Source: a virus
Virus record (IMG/VR): IMGVR_UViG_3300027865_000540
Location: 1-31,968 of that record
Length of the DNA stretch: 31,968 nt
Strand: one strand, 5' to 3'
Part shown: in pieces, positions 24,804-31,002 of the stretch
How positions within the stretch are numbered: the first letter of the stretch is position 1
How the letters are laid out: each line of letters starts with the position of its first letter
Notes under the pieces: model-generated
Told to the model about the DNA's origin: nothing
The model's database searches: none
What the model saw: the letters and a program-made list of their open reading frames with translations, nothing else
Made by a program: the position numbers and the translations under genes

Positions 24804-24849
24804 ATAACTGTAAGCGGAACAACAACCCAAACAATTAGCGGAGGTTATT

Positions 24850-24996
24850 ATGAAAGATGTATTTATGAGAATGTTGGAAGTGGGGTTCATCCTCGGTATC
24901 CTGTACTTGGCTTCTGGTTGCCAGACTGTCAAGGGGATCACTGGCGACGGCGCTTGGCTTCTTCAGAAGGCCAGCGACAACATCACAACTAAGTAA
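24850..24996 (+). CDS. Entericidin-like small lipoprotein
   Basis: 48 residues, preceded by an excellent GGAGG ribosome-binding site at 24840-24844 and its own promoter. The N-terminus is a short lipoprotein signal peptide (VGFILGILYLASGC), with LASGC as lipobox and Cys24 as the predicted lipidated residue. After it comes QTVKGITGDG and an amphipathic tail, which matches the entericidin family pattern Cys-x-T-V-x-G. Entericidins are small bacterial membrane lipoproteins linked to toxin-antidote lysis in Escherichia coli. In a phage it could alter the host envelope, support lysis or exclude superinfection. Too short for certainty beyond the lipoprotein call. Confidence 0.75.
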   Translation: MKDVFMRMLEVGFILGILYLASGCQTVKGITGDGAWLLQKASDNITTK

Positions 24997-25070
24997 CAAA
25001 ATACGACGGGCATGGAGGCCCACATCATTTGCTGTCTCGGAAAATATTTATCTTTTTTTTTATTTTTTTG

Positions 25071-25098
25071 TTGACAAGTGTCGATGAGGGTATATCAT
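25071..25098 (+). promoter_or_regulatory. Strong sigma70-type promoter with upstream T-tracts
   Basis: TTGACA at 25071-25076 (perfect -35), 16-bp spacer, TATCAT at 25093-25098 (5 of 6). A T9-A-T7 tract immediately upstream resembles an UP element. The first ATG of the downstream frame (25097) overlaps the -10 box and so cannot be the used start; translation should begin at 25226. Confidence 0.75.
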
Positions 25099-25104
25099 GG
25101 ACGC

Positions 25105-25225
25105 TATGAGCACTGCAAGGCTATCACCGAAATCTAACCTGTTAATGACTGGCCCTGTCGGATTCTCCGCACCTTGCAGTGATGTTCTCGGATTCGATAG
25201 GGCCATCTATTTTGGAGATTACACA
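25105..25225 (+). ncRNA. Pseudoknot-forming 5' leader, candidate regulatory RNA
   Basis: From the predicted start, CACTGCAAGG (25111-25120) is perfectly complementary to CCTTGCAGTG (25172-25181). A second helix pairs 25150-25165 with 25190-25205 over 16 positions (perfect 7-bp core TGGCCCT/AGGGCCA, three G-T wobbles elsewhere). The second strand of the first helix lies inside the loop of the second, so both together form a pseudoknot. Eight bases later is GGAGA, the ribosome-binding site of the next gene; TCTCC at 25164-25168 could alternatively mask it. I could not match it to a riboswitch class from memory. DNA-level repeats (operator or recombination site) are an alternative. Confidence 0.6.
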
Positions 25226-25807
25226 ATGAACATTCACAAGAGTATTACACAAACGAGAATCGAAAGAGCAGTCAAGGCAGAGCGGCACGGCCTTGAATTA
25301 GAAAGTGAGGATATTATGAAGCCAATAAAAGAATTGGACAATGTGGTTGTGGTTGACAAAGACGAATACGCCAAACTTAAAGCCTCGCATGATGGGCTTT
25401 TCAGTGCGTTGCGAGACTTGGTTTGTGACTATACCTGCCAAGTACCAAAAGACCAGCACAACGCCAAGACGAGAGAGAAGGTCAGGCAAGCCCTTGCCGA
25501 AGCCCAAACAGAATATCCCAAACAGCTAAGCCCAGAGGATGCACATGGCATAGCTGCTACAATGCCTGAGACTGGCAGGGGAGAAATCGAAAGCGTCAAA
25601 TTATCGATATTGGCATGCGTAGAAGAGGAGCCGGTTTTGATATGTAAGTCCCTCTTATTAGATTGGGCGGATAGGTTAGATAAGGCTCTTAATCTCCCCG
25701 ACTGCCAGGGCCAAGAGCGGCCAGAGGCTAAATGTAGAAATTGCGGTAAGCTATTCTATTGCGAGGATGATTACAATGAACCAGAAGAAGAAACAAAGAA
25801 GTCCTGA
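25226..25807 (+). CDS. Unknown early protein with C-terminal zinc-binding motif
   Basis: 193 residues from the ATG at 25226, which has GGAG eight bases upstream; the in-frame ATG at 25097 is inside the promoter. The N-terminus is helical and charged (SITQTRIERAVKAERHGLEL), the middle helical (LFSALRDLVCDYTC; REKVRQALAEAQTEY), and the C-terminus has CRNCGKLFYC, a CxxC-x4-C zinc-knuckle-like end. The first gene after the structured leader, and overlaps the next gene by 32 bases. No family recognised. Confidence 0.6.
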   Translation: MNIHKSITQTRIERAVKAERHGLELESEDIMKPIKELDNVVVVDKDEYAKLKASHDGLFSALRDLVCDYTCQVPKDQHNAKTREKVRQALAEAQTEYPKQLSPEDAHGIAATMPETGRGEIESVKLSILACVEEEPVLICKSLLLDWADRLDKALNLPDCQGQERPEAKCRNCGKLFYCEDDYNEPEEETKKS

Positions 25808-26003
25808 GCAGATCATAAAGCTGTATAACAGGATTTGGAACAGGGCTGTTAAGAGCGACCACCCGCCGTTCTCTAACCTCAAGCCCAAGACATTGACTGC
25901 TCGTTGCATTGTGCGGCTCACACTGCCAATGGCGCGTATCCGCGAGGCTATGAAGTCGAAGGAGTATATGGACACTGTAACGAATATAATTCACTCAAAC
26001 TAA
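25776..26003 (+). CDS. Small basic protein, unknown
   Basis: 75 residues from the ATG at 25776. GAGG nine bases upstream favours this start over 25767, where the ribosome-binding site would abut the codon. The sequence is Lys/Arg-rich (QKKKQRSPEQIIKLYNRIWN; ARCIVRLTLPMARIREAMKS). Overlaps the preceding gene. Possibly a small DNA- or RNA-binding protein; not assigned. Confidence 0.5.
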   Translation: MNQKKKQRSPEQIIKLYNRIWNRAVKSDHPPFSNLKPKTLTARCIVRLTLPMARIREAMKSKEYMDTVTNIIHSN

Positions 26004-26017
26004 TAAGGAGAATGATT

Positions 26018-26365
26018 ATGAAATTAGAATATAGCGTTGATAGCAATACGAAAATTCCAGCAACACTTTATATGCTGGACGAAGATGAATGCGAAATAGA
26101 TATTGCTACGTTTGAGTCTTGGGAAGGCAACGCATCAACCGAACTAAACGAACATGCCACACGCGTTTGTGACCGATATAATAAATACGACGCCCTGCTC
26201 GCCAGCCATGAGAATCTCAAGAAAGAGGTATCTGCATCAAACAATAGGCTTAAAACAGTTTTCGCTGTATTGCCGGAAGATTACAGGAAAAGCGTAGAAA
26301 TACAAATGCGTTTTAATGAGCAAGCCCTCGCCGAAGCAAAGGAGATAGAGAAATGGAGCCAATAA
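26018..26365 (+). CDS. Unknown acidic/helical protein
   Basis: 115 residues from the ATG at 26018 with AAGGAG seven bases before. Upstream in-frame ATGs at 26012 and 25904 have poor spacing or lie in the previous gene. N-terminal beta-type residues (EYSVDSNTKIPATLYMLDED) lead into a long helix (residues about 48-115; LLASHENLKKEVSASNNRL). No recognised domain. Part of the accessory operon. Confidence 0.5.
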   Translation: MKLEYSVDSNTKIPATLYMLDEDECEIDIATFESWEGNASTELNEHATRVCDRYNKYDALLASHENLKKEVSASNNRLKTVFAVLPEDYRKSVEIQMRFNEQALAEAKEIEKWSQ

Positions 26366-26397
26366 AAGAAATAAGGAGAAATTAGAATGGAGATAAA

Positions 26398-26475
26398 ATG
26401 AAGACTTGCTCGAAATGCAGAGAAGCCAAGGCGAGAACAACCAAAACAGGAATAGAAAGGGGATTGTATGAATGA
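26398..26475 (+). CDS. Tiny CxxC peptide, unknown
   Basis: 25 residues beginning MKTCSKCREAKARTT, with GGAG six bases upstream. The CSKC pair suggests a half zinc ribbon or a remnant of a larger protein. Overlaps the next small gene. Confidence 0.35.
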   Translation: MKTCSKCREAKARTTKTGIERGLYE

Positions 26476-26647
26476 TTACTACGAACGGAAGCGAATCGAC
26501 AGTGTGGAGCAGACCAAGCTGTTGATGTGGCTGATTAAGTGGCTGGTGATAACTGTCGTAGTCTTAGGCGCTTGTCAATGTGCCTATAACTGGGTAGAAC
26601 GCAACCGCCCAGGAACTACAACCGATACTGTATTGAAAGGAAAATGA
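26468..26647 (+). CDS. Small single-span membrane protein
   Basis: 59 residues with AAGGGG eight bases before the ATG. A polar N-terminus of about 19 residues precedes a hydrophobic helix (LLMWLIKWLVITVVVLGA, about 18-35), then a polar Cys-containing tail (CQCAYNWVERNRPG). Predicted one-pass membrane protein, function unknown. Its stop overlaps the first ATG of the next frame. Confidence 0.55.
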   Translation: MNDYYERKRIDSVEQTKLLMWLIKWLVITVVVLGACQCAYNWVERNRPGTTTDTVLKGK

Positions 26648-26649
26648 CT

Positions 26650-27282
26650 ATGAATGTTGGAACAATCGTGAAGTTAAAAGTAAACTGCCTGGGTAACAAG
26701 GCAGGGACATTGGGCGTGGTATTTAATGTCTATGGTGATGGCGTTCAGGTGATATTCGAGAACGGCAGGTATGATGGTTTTTCGGCGGTCAACAAAATGG
26801 GCACGGGACACGAGGAGATAGAAATCAATTTCTTTCTTGAGGAGGTCGGGTTCGAGGTTTCGTTGGATGACTACCGATTCCAAAATGTTCATACGCTCTC
26901 TGAGGATTACAGGCAAGGTAAGTTCGACAAAGCATGGAGTGAGTTTTGGAAAAAAGGAGCAATTCAGATAGAGCTGGCAGAACAGACAACGCTAACGCAG
27001 ACTGGGCGAACGTGCCTTATCTGCGGATGCACTGACAGCAATGCCTGTGAAGGCGGTTGTGAGTGGCTCAGGTTCGAAGAAGTCCTTCACGGCACACCAG
27101 ATATATGCAGCAAGTGTATTACAAGAGAAGTGCCGGAGTGCATCAGCCTGTTGTGCGAGGTAATTTTATTGACGCACACACCAGATGAAATCGACAAAAA
27201 CCATCACGGAGACAAACATCCCTGCTCAACGTGCGAGCTGGTAAAAACCGCTCAGACGATGGCAGAATCGTTACGACAATGA
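26650..27282 (+). CDS. Two-domain protein with cysteine-rich CGC-type zinc module
   Basis: 210 residues from the ATG at 26650 (AAGGA nine bases upstream; an ATG at 26644 is too close). The N-terminal ~60 residues look like a small beta barrel (VGTIVKLKVNCLGNKAGTLG). The middle-to-C-terminal part carries CLICGCTDSNACEGGCEW then CSKC, a compact zinc module seen in many small phage proteins. A last HPCSTCELVKTAQTM adds another CxxC. Ends with ATGA overlap to the methyltransferase gene. Possible nucleic-acid binding, not demonstrated. Confidence 0.6.
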   Translation: MNVGTIVKLKVNCLGNKAGTLGVVFNVYGDGVQVIFENGRYDGFSAVNKMGTGHEEIEINFFLEEVGFEVSLDDYRFQNVHTLSEDYRQGKFDKAWSEFWKKGAIQIELAEQTTLTQTGRTCLICGCTDSNACEGGCEWLRFEEVLHGTPDICSKCITREVPECISLLCEVILLTHTPDEIDKNHHGDKHPCSTCELVKTAQTMAESLRQ

Positions 27283-28091
27283 CAAAAAAGAAAAAGCGTA
27301 AACCTAAAGCAATAGACCTGTTCGCTGGTGCTGGTGGATTTTCCCTGGGGTTGCAACAGGCCGGCATCGATGTTGTGGTTGCAGTTGAAAAGAACCGCTC
27401 ATGCTGTGAAACATTACATGCGAACAAGGCGTCATTTCCGAAAATGCAAATAATCGAGGCCGATATTTGTGGCTTGAGCGGAGACTATCTTTTGGAGAAG
27501 GCAGGCGTGGCTAAAGGTAAGCTTGATATGCTTGTGGGCGGCCCACCCTGTCAGGGATTTACCTATGCCAGTTCAAAGCGATCTCCAAACGACCCTCGCT
27601 CGAAGCTGATGTGGCAGTTTGTCCGGATGGTGAAAGAAATTCAGCCTCGGTTCTTTTGTATCGAGAACGTCCGGGGACTGTTGAGCTTCAAAGACTTCTT
27701 TCGGGATTTACTGAAATGCCTTGAGAAGTGTGGGTATGTAGTGAGGTTCAATCTGTTGGACTGTTGCAGCTATGGAGTGCCACAGCGCAGGCTTAGAGTT
27801 CTGATAGATGGCGCACGGAAAGACCTGAATGTTATTCCAGCCTATCCTTCACCTACGCATTTTTCACCAGCTCAACTCAAGGGCAAAAAAGACTCTATCC
27901 CCCCCGCACTTGTCGCAGAGAAGTGCTTTGCAACACACGGCTTTGACCGTTCAGAAGTCGATGATGTATGGTTTAATGCCAAGTTGGGGATTATGATGAA
28001 TAAGAAAACGGCAGCCGGTGAAATCAATATGGCTGTCAGTATGATTATAGCAGAATCTATCTCTGTAGTTTTTGACGAAGGGAATAAATGA
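27279..28091 (+). CDS. Short C5-cytosine DNA methyltransferase
   Basis: 270 residues from the ATG at 27279, which overlaps the upstream stop (ATGA). Motif I is AIDLFAGAGGFSLGL (11-25), motif IV GGPPCQGF with catalytic Cys91, motif VI CIENVRG (127-133), and motif VIII QRRLRVL (169-175). Only about 95 residues follow, with PSPTH near 190 and a degenerate motif X (AGEINMAVSMIIAESIS), so the target-recognition domain is very small or absent. No restriction gene nearby, so a solitary phage methyltransferase protecting phage DNA is likely. Activity is uncertain because of the short C-terminus. Confidence 0.9.
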   Translation: MTKKKKRKPKAIDLFAGAGGFSLGLQQAGIDVVVAVEKNRSCCETLHANKASFPKMQIIEADICGLSGDYLLEKAGVAKGKLDMLVGGPPCQGFTYASSKRSPNDPRSKLMWQFVRMVKEIQPRFFCIENVRGLLSFKDFFRDLLKCLEKCGYVVRFNLLDCCSYGVPQRRLRVLIDGARKDLNVIPAYPSPTHFSPAQLKGKKDSIPPALVAEKCFATHGFDRSEVDDVWFNAKLGIMMNKKTAAGEINMAVSMIIAESISVVFDEGNK

Positions 28092-28092
28092 T

Positions 28093-28164
28093 ATGGCTAA
28101 AAATAAGCGAGTAGGGAAATATAATCTTTACATTCATGGAGTAAATGATTATGGAAAAAGATAA
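28093..28164 (+). CDS. Possible 23-residue peptide
   Basis: ATG at 28093 with AGGGA nine bases upstream (MAKNKRVGKYNLYIHG...), overlapping the recombinase start. No other support; it may be just leader sequence. Confidence 0.25.
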   Translation: MAKNKRVGKYNLYIHGVNDYGKR

Positions 28165-28885
28165 AAGACTTGGTGTGATTTATGCCCGTTTTTCGCCCAG
28201 GCGTAACGTTGATGAATGCGAGTCAATAGAGGCTCAAATGGACTTCTGCAGGAAATGGTGCGGGGAGAACAACATCGACATCGTAGGCGAATTTGCAGAC
28301 AAGGCTCTGTCTGGTGGCGATGAGGATCGTCCGGAGCTGTGGGCGGCCATATCGGCGCTCGAGCCTGGCTATGTGCTGGTAGTCTATCGACTCGACAGAC
28401 TGGCTCGCAGCGTTTACCTCAGCGATATTATCGAAAGGTCAATCCACGCAAAGAAAGCGACTTTCCTCAGTACAGGTGGCGAGGGAACATGGAGCGATAG
28501 CGATGAGGATTTTCTTGTTCGCAAAATACTACAGGCCCTGGCAGAGTACGAACGCAAGGTGATTTCAGCGAGAACAAGAGCAGCTATGCTCAGGCACCAG
28601 GCTAACGGCAGATTGATGGGAAGCATACCGCAGTACGGCTGGAAGCTGGACCCGGAAAACCCCAAGCGGGTTATCAAGAATCCACAGGAGCGTATAATCA
28701 TCAATCAGATAAAACGACTTCACAGCACAGGGCTATCTCTGCGCAAGATGGCTGCGAAGCTGCATGAGTTAGGTTACGAGCCGCGCAAAGTAAAAAAGAC
28801 ATTCAGAGGTAAACCCGTGTGGGTAAAGGGCAAATGGCAAGCCGGAACACTTCACGTTATATTGAAAAGGCTGAAAGGGGAATAA
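28151..28885 (+). CDS. Serine site-specific recombinase (resolvase/invertase type)
   Basis: 244 residues from the ATG at 28151 (GGAG nine bases upstream; the ATG at 28145 is too close). The N-terminal resolvase domain has VIYARFSPRRN with catalytic Ser15, YRLDRLARS near 77-85 and LAEYERKVISARTRAAM (about 135-150). A GLSLRKMAAKLHELGY region resembles a helix-turn-helix, and a short C-terminal end (about 210-244) is present. Shorter than large serine integrases (usually 450-600), so it is more like a resolvase, invertase or transposon-type enzyme. No partner site was identified. Confidence 0.88.
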   Translation: MEKDKRLGVIYARFSPRRNVDECESIEAQMDFCRKWCGENNIDIVGEFADKALSGGDEDRPELWAAISALEPGYVLVVYRLDRLARSVYLSDIIERSIHAKKATFLSTGGEGTWSDSDEDFLVRKILQALAEYERKVISARTRAAMLRHQANGRLMGSIPQYGWKLDPENPKRVIKNPQERIIINQIKRLHSTGLSLRKMAAKLHELGYEPRKVKKTFRGKPVWVKGKWQAGTLHVILKRLKGE

Positions 28886-28888
28886 AAC

Positions 28889-28951
28889 ATGGAATTAACA
28901 AAAAGTCAACGAGAGATACTTGACCACACAGCACATAGGGCAAAGCCCTGA
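28889..28951 (+). pseudogene. 20-residue ORF, possible gene remnant
   Basis: ATG with AAGGGG nine bases upstream; encodes MELTKSQREILDHTAHRAKP and stops. The beginning looks like the N-terminus of a longer phage protein, with no continuation before the next gene. It may be a decayed gene or a tiny real peptide. Confidence 0.35.
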
Positions 28952-28962
28952 AAGGTTAAACA

Positions 28963-29166
28963 ATGACTGAGCCACATGGACAACGAGTTAAGCCGTGTCC
29001 TTTCTGTGGTGGACCGGCTAAAGTGCATAAGCAGTTCGATGGCTTCCAAAGAGTGAGAGGCTTCTATATAAATTGCAGCAGCAAGGGCTGTCCGGTATTT
29101 TCTTCTACCAGAGTCAAAAGGGATCAGGACTTGGTGATAGAAGAATGGAATAATCGGAGCAAATAA
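28963..29166 (+). CDS. Lar-family-like zinc protein (restriction alleviation)
   Basis: 67 residues with AAAGG upstream of the ATG. The pattern KPCPFCGGPAKVHKQF, then CSSKGCPVF, then IEEWNNRSK matches small Lar/restriction-alleviation proteins, which bind zinc and modulate host restriction. Last gene of the plus operon, ending at a convergent terminator. The family is easily recognised, but the restriction-alleviation function in this phage is only inferred. Confidence 0.8.
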   Translation: MTEPHGQRVKPCPFCGGPAKVHKQFDGFQRVRGFYINCSSKGCPVFSSTRVKRDQDLVIEEWNNRSK

Positions 29167-29209
29167 AAAACCTGCTCCCAACGAAGTGGTTGATAACGCC
29201 GGGAGCAGG
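29165..29209 (-). terminator. Convergent intrinsic terminator
   Basis: CCTGCTCCC (29171-29179) pairs with GGGAGCAGG (29201-29209), a 9-bp stem with a long loop. Read on the minus strand it is followed by TTTTTT, ending the lysis operon. On the plus strand there is no T-run, so it works best for leftward transcripts. Confidence 0.85.
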
Positions 29210-29227
29210 AACAACTAAGGGATACCT

Positions 29228-29821
29228 TTATTTAACACCGAGGACGGCTCGTGCATCGCCAATAGCCCGATATAATTTAGCACCAAGCTGATTCAATTCT
29301 TCGTTCGCACTTGCCGGCATCTCTTTTATCGTCCTCTCGACTCCCTGTTTGTGAGCCTGGTATTTTAGCTTTTGCTTAGAAGCCTCTGCGCCGTTTCGTT
29401 GGGCCAGCCAGGCAAGTACCATACTCAATACTGACAAGCCGGCCCCGATAGGAACCATGTACGGATTGACAGGAGCTGACGCAGTGTTAGCCGCCTGTAA
29501 CTGCGAAATAAAGTCCTGAGCTGCATCGCCGGTCAAAGGAACACCTTCCAAGGCTTTGGCATATACTTTTATTTGTGCCTGAAGCCTGTCGATTTCCTTG
29601 TTTATTTTGGCCAGTTTGGCGACTGCAACATCGTCCACAATCTCAGCAGCTTGTATCTCCGCCGCTATTTCCACTGCATCAGCCTGCATTTCGTCAACCT
29701 GCTTCTGCAGGACTTCGTTTTGCGCCGCAAGCTCCTGCAACTGGTCCGGCGTGAAGTCTTCCAGACATCCGCCAAGCATCAATGCAGCAACCAGCACAAT
29801 TCCAAACAATACCCTTTTCAT
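29228..29821 (-). CDS. Lipoprotein with coiled coil and transmembrane helix, unimolecular-spanin candidate
   Basis: 197 residues. Lipoprotein signal MKRVLFGIVLVAALMLGGC, with Cys19 as the lipidation site, is followed by an acidic coiled coil (about 24-90), a Pro-containing linker, and one transmembrane helix (YMVPIGAGLSVLSMVLAWLA, about 121-140) with a cytoplasmic tail of about 57 residues. Lipidation at one end plus an inner-membrane helix further on is the architecture of u-spanins, which fuse the inner and outer membranes at the end of Gram-negative lysis; the long tail is atypical. Next to a holin- or endolysin-type gene the case would be stronger; none is seen here. Confidence 0.65.
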   Translation of the reverse strand: MKRVLFGIVLVAALMLGGCLEDFTPDQLQELAAQNEVLQKQVDEMQADAVEIAAEIQAAEIVDDVAVAKLAKINKEIDRLQAQIKVYAKALEGVPLTGDAAQDFISQLQAANTASAPVNPYMVPIGAGLSVLSMVLAWLAQRNGAEASKQKLKYQAHKQGVERTIKEMPASANEELNQLGAKLYRAIGDARAVLGVK

Positions 29822-29843
29822 AAGACGTTCCTTTCTAAAATGA

Positions 29844-30137
29844 TTAACAATCCAGTTCTGTTATTGCCAATCTCAAACAACTATGCGCCACAACAGGTCT
29901 ATTTGCAAGTAACGCTTTGTCTGCTTCCTGTAATATCGGCAGGATATCACTGTCAGGTTTAACAGGCTCTTGGCTCTTTGGCTGGCACTTGGGACAGGGG
30001 GCCAGTATGGTTGTTCTGCTGTTTATGCCATCATTTACAGTTTTGGGGAATACTTGAGTCCCTTGACACTTTTCACAAGTCCTGAAATTAGGCTGGTCCC
30101 CGCTCTCCGAGGTCGGTTGTTTCGAGTTGGTATCCAT
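29844..30137 (-). CDS. Small zinc-binding protein, unknown
   Basis: 97 residues with AAGGAG nine bases before the ATG. CEKCQG at about 21 and CPKC at about 48 form one zinc site, similar to DnaJ-type cysteine repeats (CxxCxG). The C-terminus is helical (ADKALLANRPVVAHSCLRLA). Overlaps the preceding gene by 50 bases. Function unknown. Confidence 0.55.
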   Translation of the reverse strand: MDTNSKQPTSESGDQPNFRTCEKCQGTQVFPKTVNDGINSRTTILAPCPKCQPKSQEPVKPDSDILPILQEADKALLANRPVVAHSCLRLAITELDC

Positions 30138-30639
30138 TTTTCGCGGCTCCTTCCAGTCTTTTAATTATTTCCAACAACTCATCGTTTTTGGGCTTGACGC
30201 TTGGATTGTCCCGGTGGACCTCGAACCAAACCCATTGCTGCTTGTGGTTTTCCAACATCCAATCTCGGAACCTGTCTGTAACGTCTGTAGCGCCGTGTGC
30301 TGAGATTTTAGATCCCAATGTGTGCCAGCCACTATTCAGGCAGATACCGTTCCTGATGGTCCACCTGTGCGTGTAATTGCCCCTCCTGATCAGGTGATGT
30401 GATTCCAGGTTGTCGGTTTTGTTGCTTATAGCGCACTTCCAGCCAAACCTGACTTTGACAGCAGCGGACCATAGTTCATCGGCCAGGTTAATCAAATATT
30501 TTCTTATGACGGCATTTATGCTGATTTTGGTTATTTTGGGAGTTTTGACTTTGACCTTGTCTCGGATTGCGTCAATACCGGCGCCAGCTTTGTAGAGCTT
30601 GACGATCCATCCCTTCGTCCCTGAAGATAATTTTGCCAC
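30088..30639 (-). CDS. NinG/Rap-like HNH-type protein
   Basis: 183 residues starting at GTG 30639, with AAAGGA eight bases upstream. Residues about 54-115 (LWSAAVKVRFGWKCAISNKT then LESHHLIRRGNYTHRWTIRN and GICLNSGWHTLGSKISAHG) resemble NinG/Rap recombination endonucleases, with HH and a later W-H/SAHG motif at the catalytic position; the cysteines usually bound to zinc are largely absent here. A role in recombination-dependent replication is inferred. The gene begins 109 bases inside the previous frame. Confidence 0.7.
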   Translation of the reverse strand: MAKLSSGTKGWIVKLYKAGAGIDAIRDKVKVKTPKITKISINAVIRKYLINLADELWSAAVKVRFGWKCAISNKTDNLESHHLIRRGNYTHRWTIRNGICLNSGWHTLGSKISAHGATDVTDRFRDWMLENHKQQWVWFEVHRDNPSVKPKNDELLEIIKRLEGAAKNGYQLETTDLGERGPA

Positions 30640-30848
30640 GTTGAATCCTTTCGTTTACGTTTCTTGATCATATCCCACATCACAGCAGGTAGTTCATCCG
30701 GCGTCCGGCATCGCAGAGCATAACACAAATCCCACACCTGTTTCAAGTCAAGATGTCGTATATGAGTCCGAACGCCCGACATTATTCCGCATATCGGATT
30801 GTTCAAATGCCATAGCAATCTCTCTCGGCTCAATGGTTTAGTTTCCAT
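30531..30848 (-). CDS. Small protein, unknown, overlapping the HNH gene
   Basis: 105 residues with AAGGAG before the ATG. The first ~60 residues are Leu/Arg-rich (LSRERLLWHLNNPICGI; LDLKQVWDLCYALRCRTPDE). The last ~35 (KKRKRKDSTWQ onward) lie over the start of the HNH gene and are low-complexity Ser/Lys. The overlap of 109 bases is long, so the C-terminal end may be an unselected extension. Function unknown. Confidence 0.5.
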   Translation of the reverse strand: METKPLSRERLLWHLNNPICGIMSGVRTHIRHLDLKQVWDLCYALRCRTPDELPAVMWDMIKKRKRKDSTWQNYLQGRRDGSSSSTKLAPVLTQSETRSKSKLPK

Positions 30849-31002
30849 CTTGCTCCTTTGGCTTACAGCATTTCGGCCTTCTGCTAAAGACCTCCTCGGC
30901 TGTACGAGTTTCGGGTACAGTCGTGAAATTGTCTATGAATTCACCTTTAATGATTCTGTATTGTGGCCCACGCTTCAATCTCTCTTGAATTCTCTGGCTC
31001 AT
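30838..31002 (-). CDS. Small basic protein, unknown
   Basis: 54 residues from the ATG at 31002, with AAGGA seven bases upstream (MSQRIQERLKRGPQYRIIKG...). Stops 11 bases into the following gene, whose ribosome-binding site (AAGGAG) lies in its final codons. Ends in a Cys-Cys pair and Lys/Glu-rich tail. Real gene by spacing; function unknown. Confidence 0.6.
   Translation of the reverse strand: MSQRIQERLKRGPQYRIIKGEFIDNFTTVPETRTAEEVFSRRPKCCKPKEQDGN

Noticed and set aside
24996-25069. Possible terminator after the lipoprotein gene, with a long T-tract
   Set aside because: The only stem (GGGC/GCCC) is four base pairs and lies about 30 bases before the T-tract; the tract more likely serves the promoter as an UP element.
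25097-25225. N-terminal extension of the gene at 25226
   Set aside because: The ATG at 25097 overlaps the -10 box; translation through the structured leader is unlikely.
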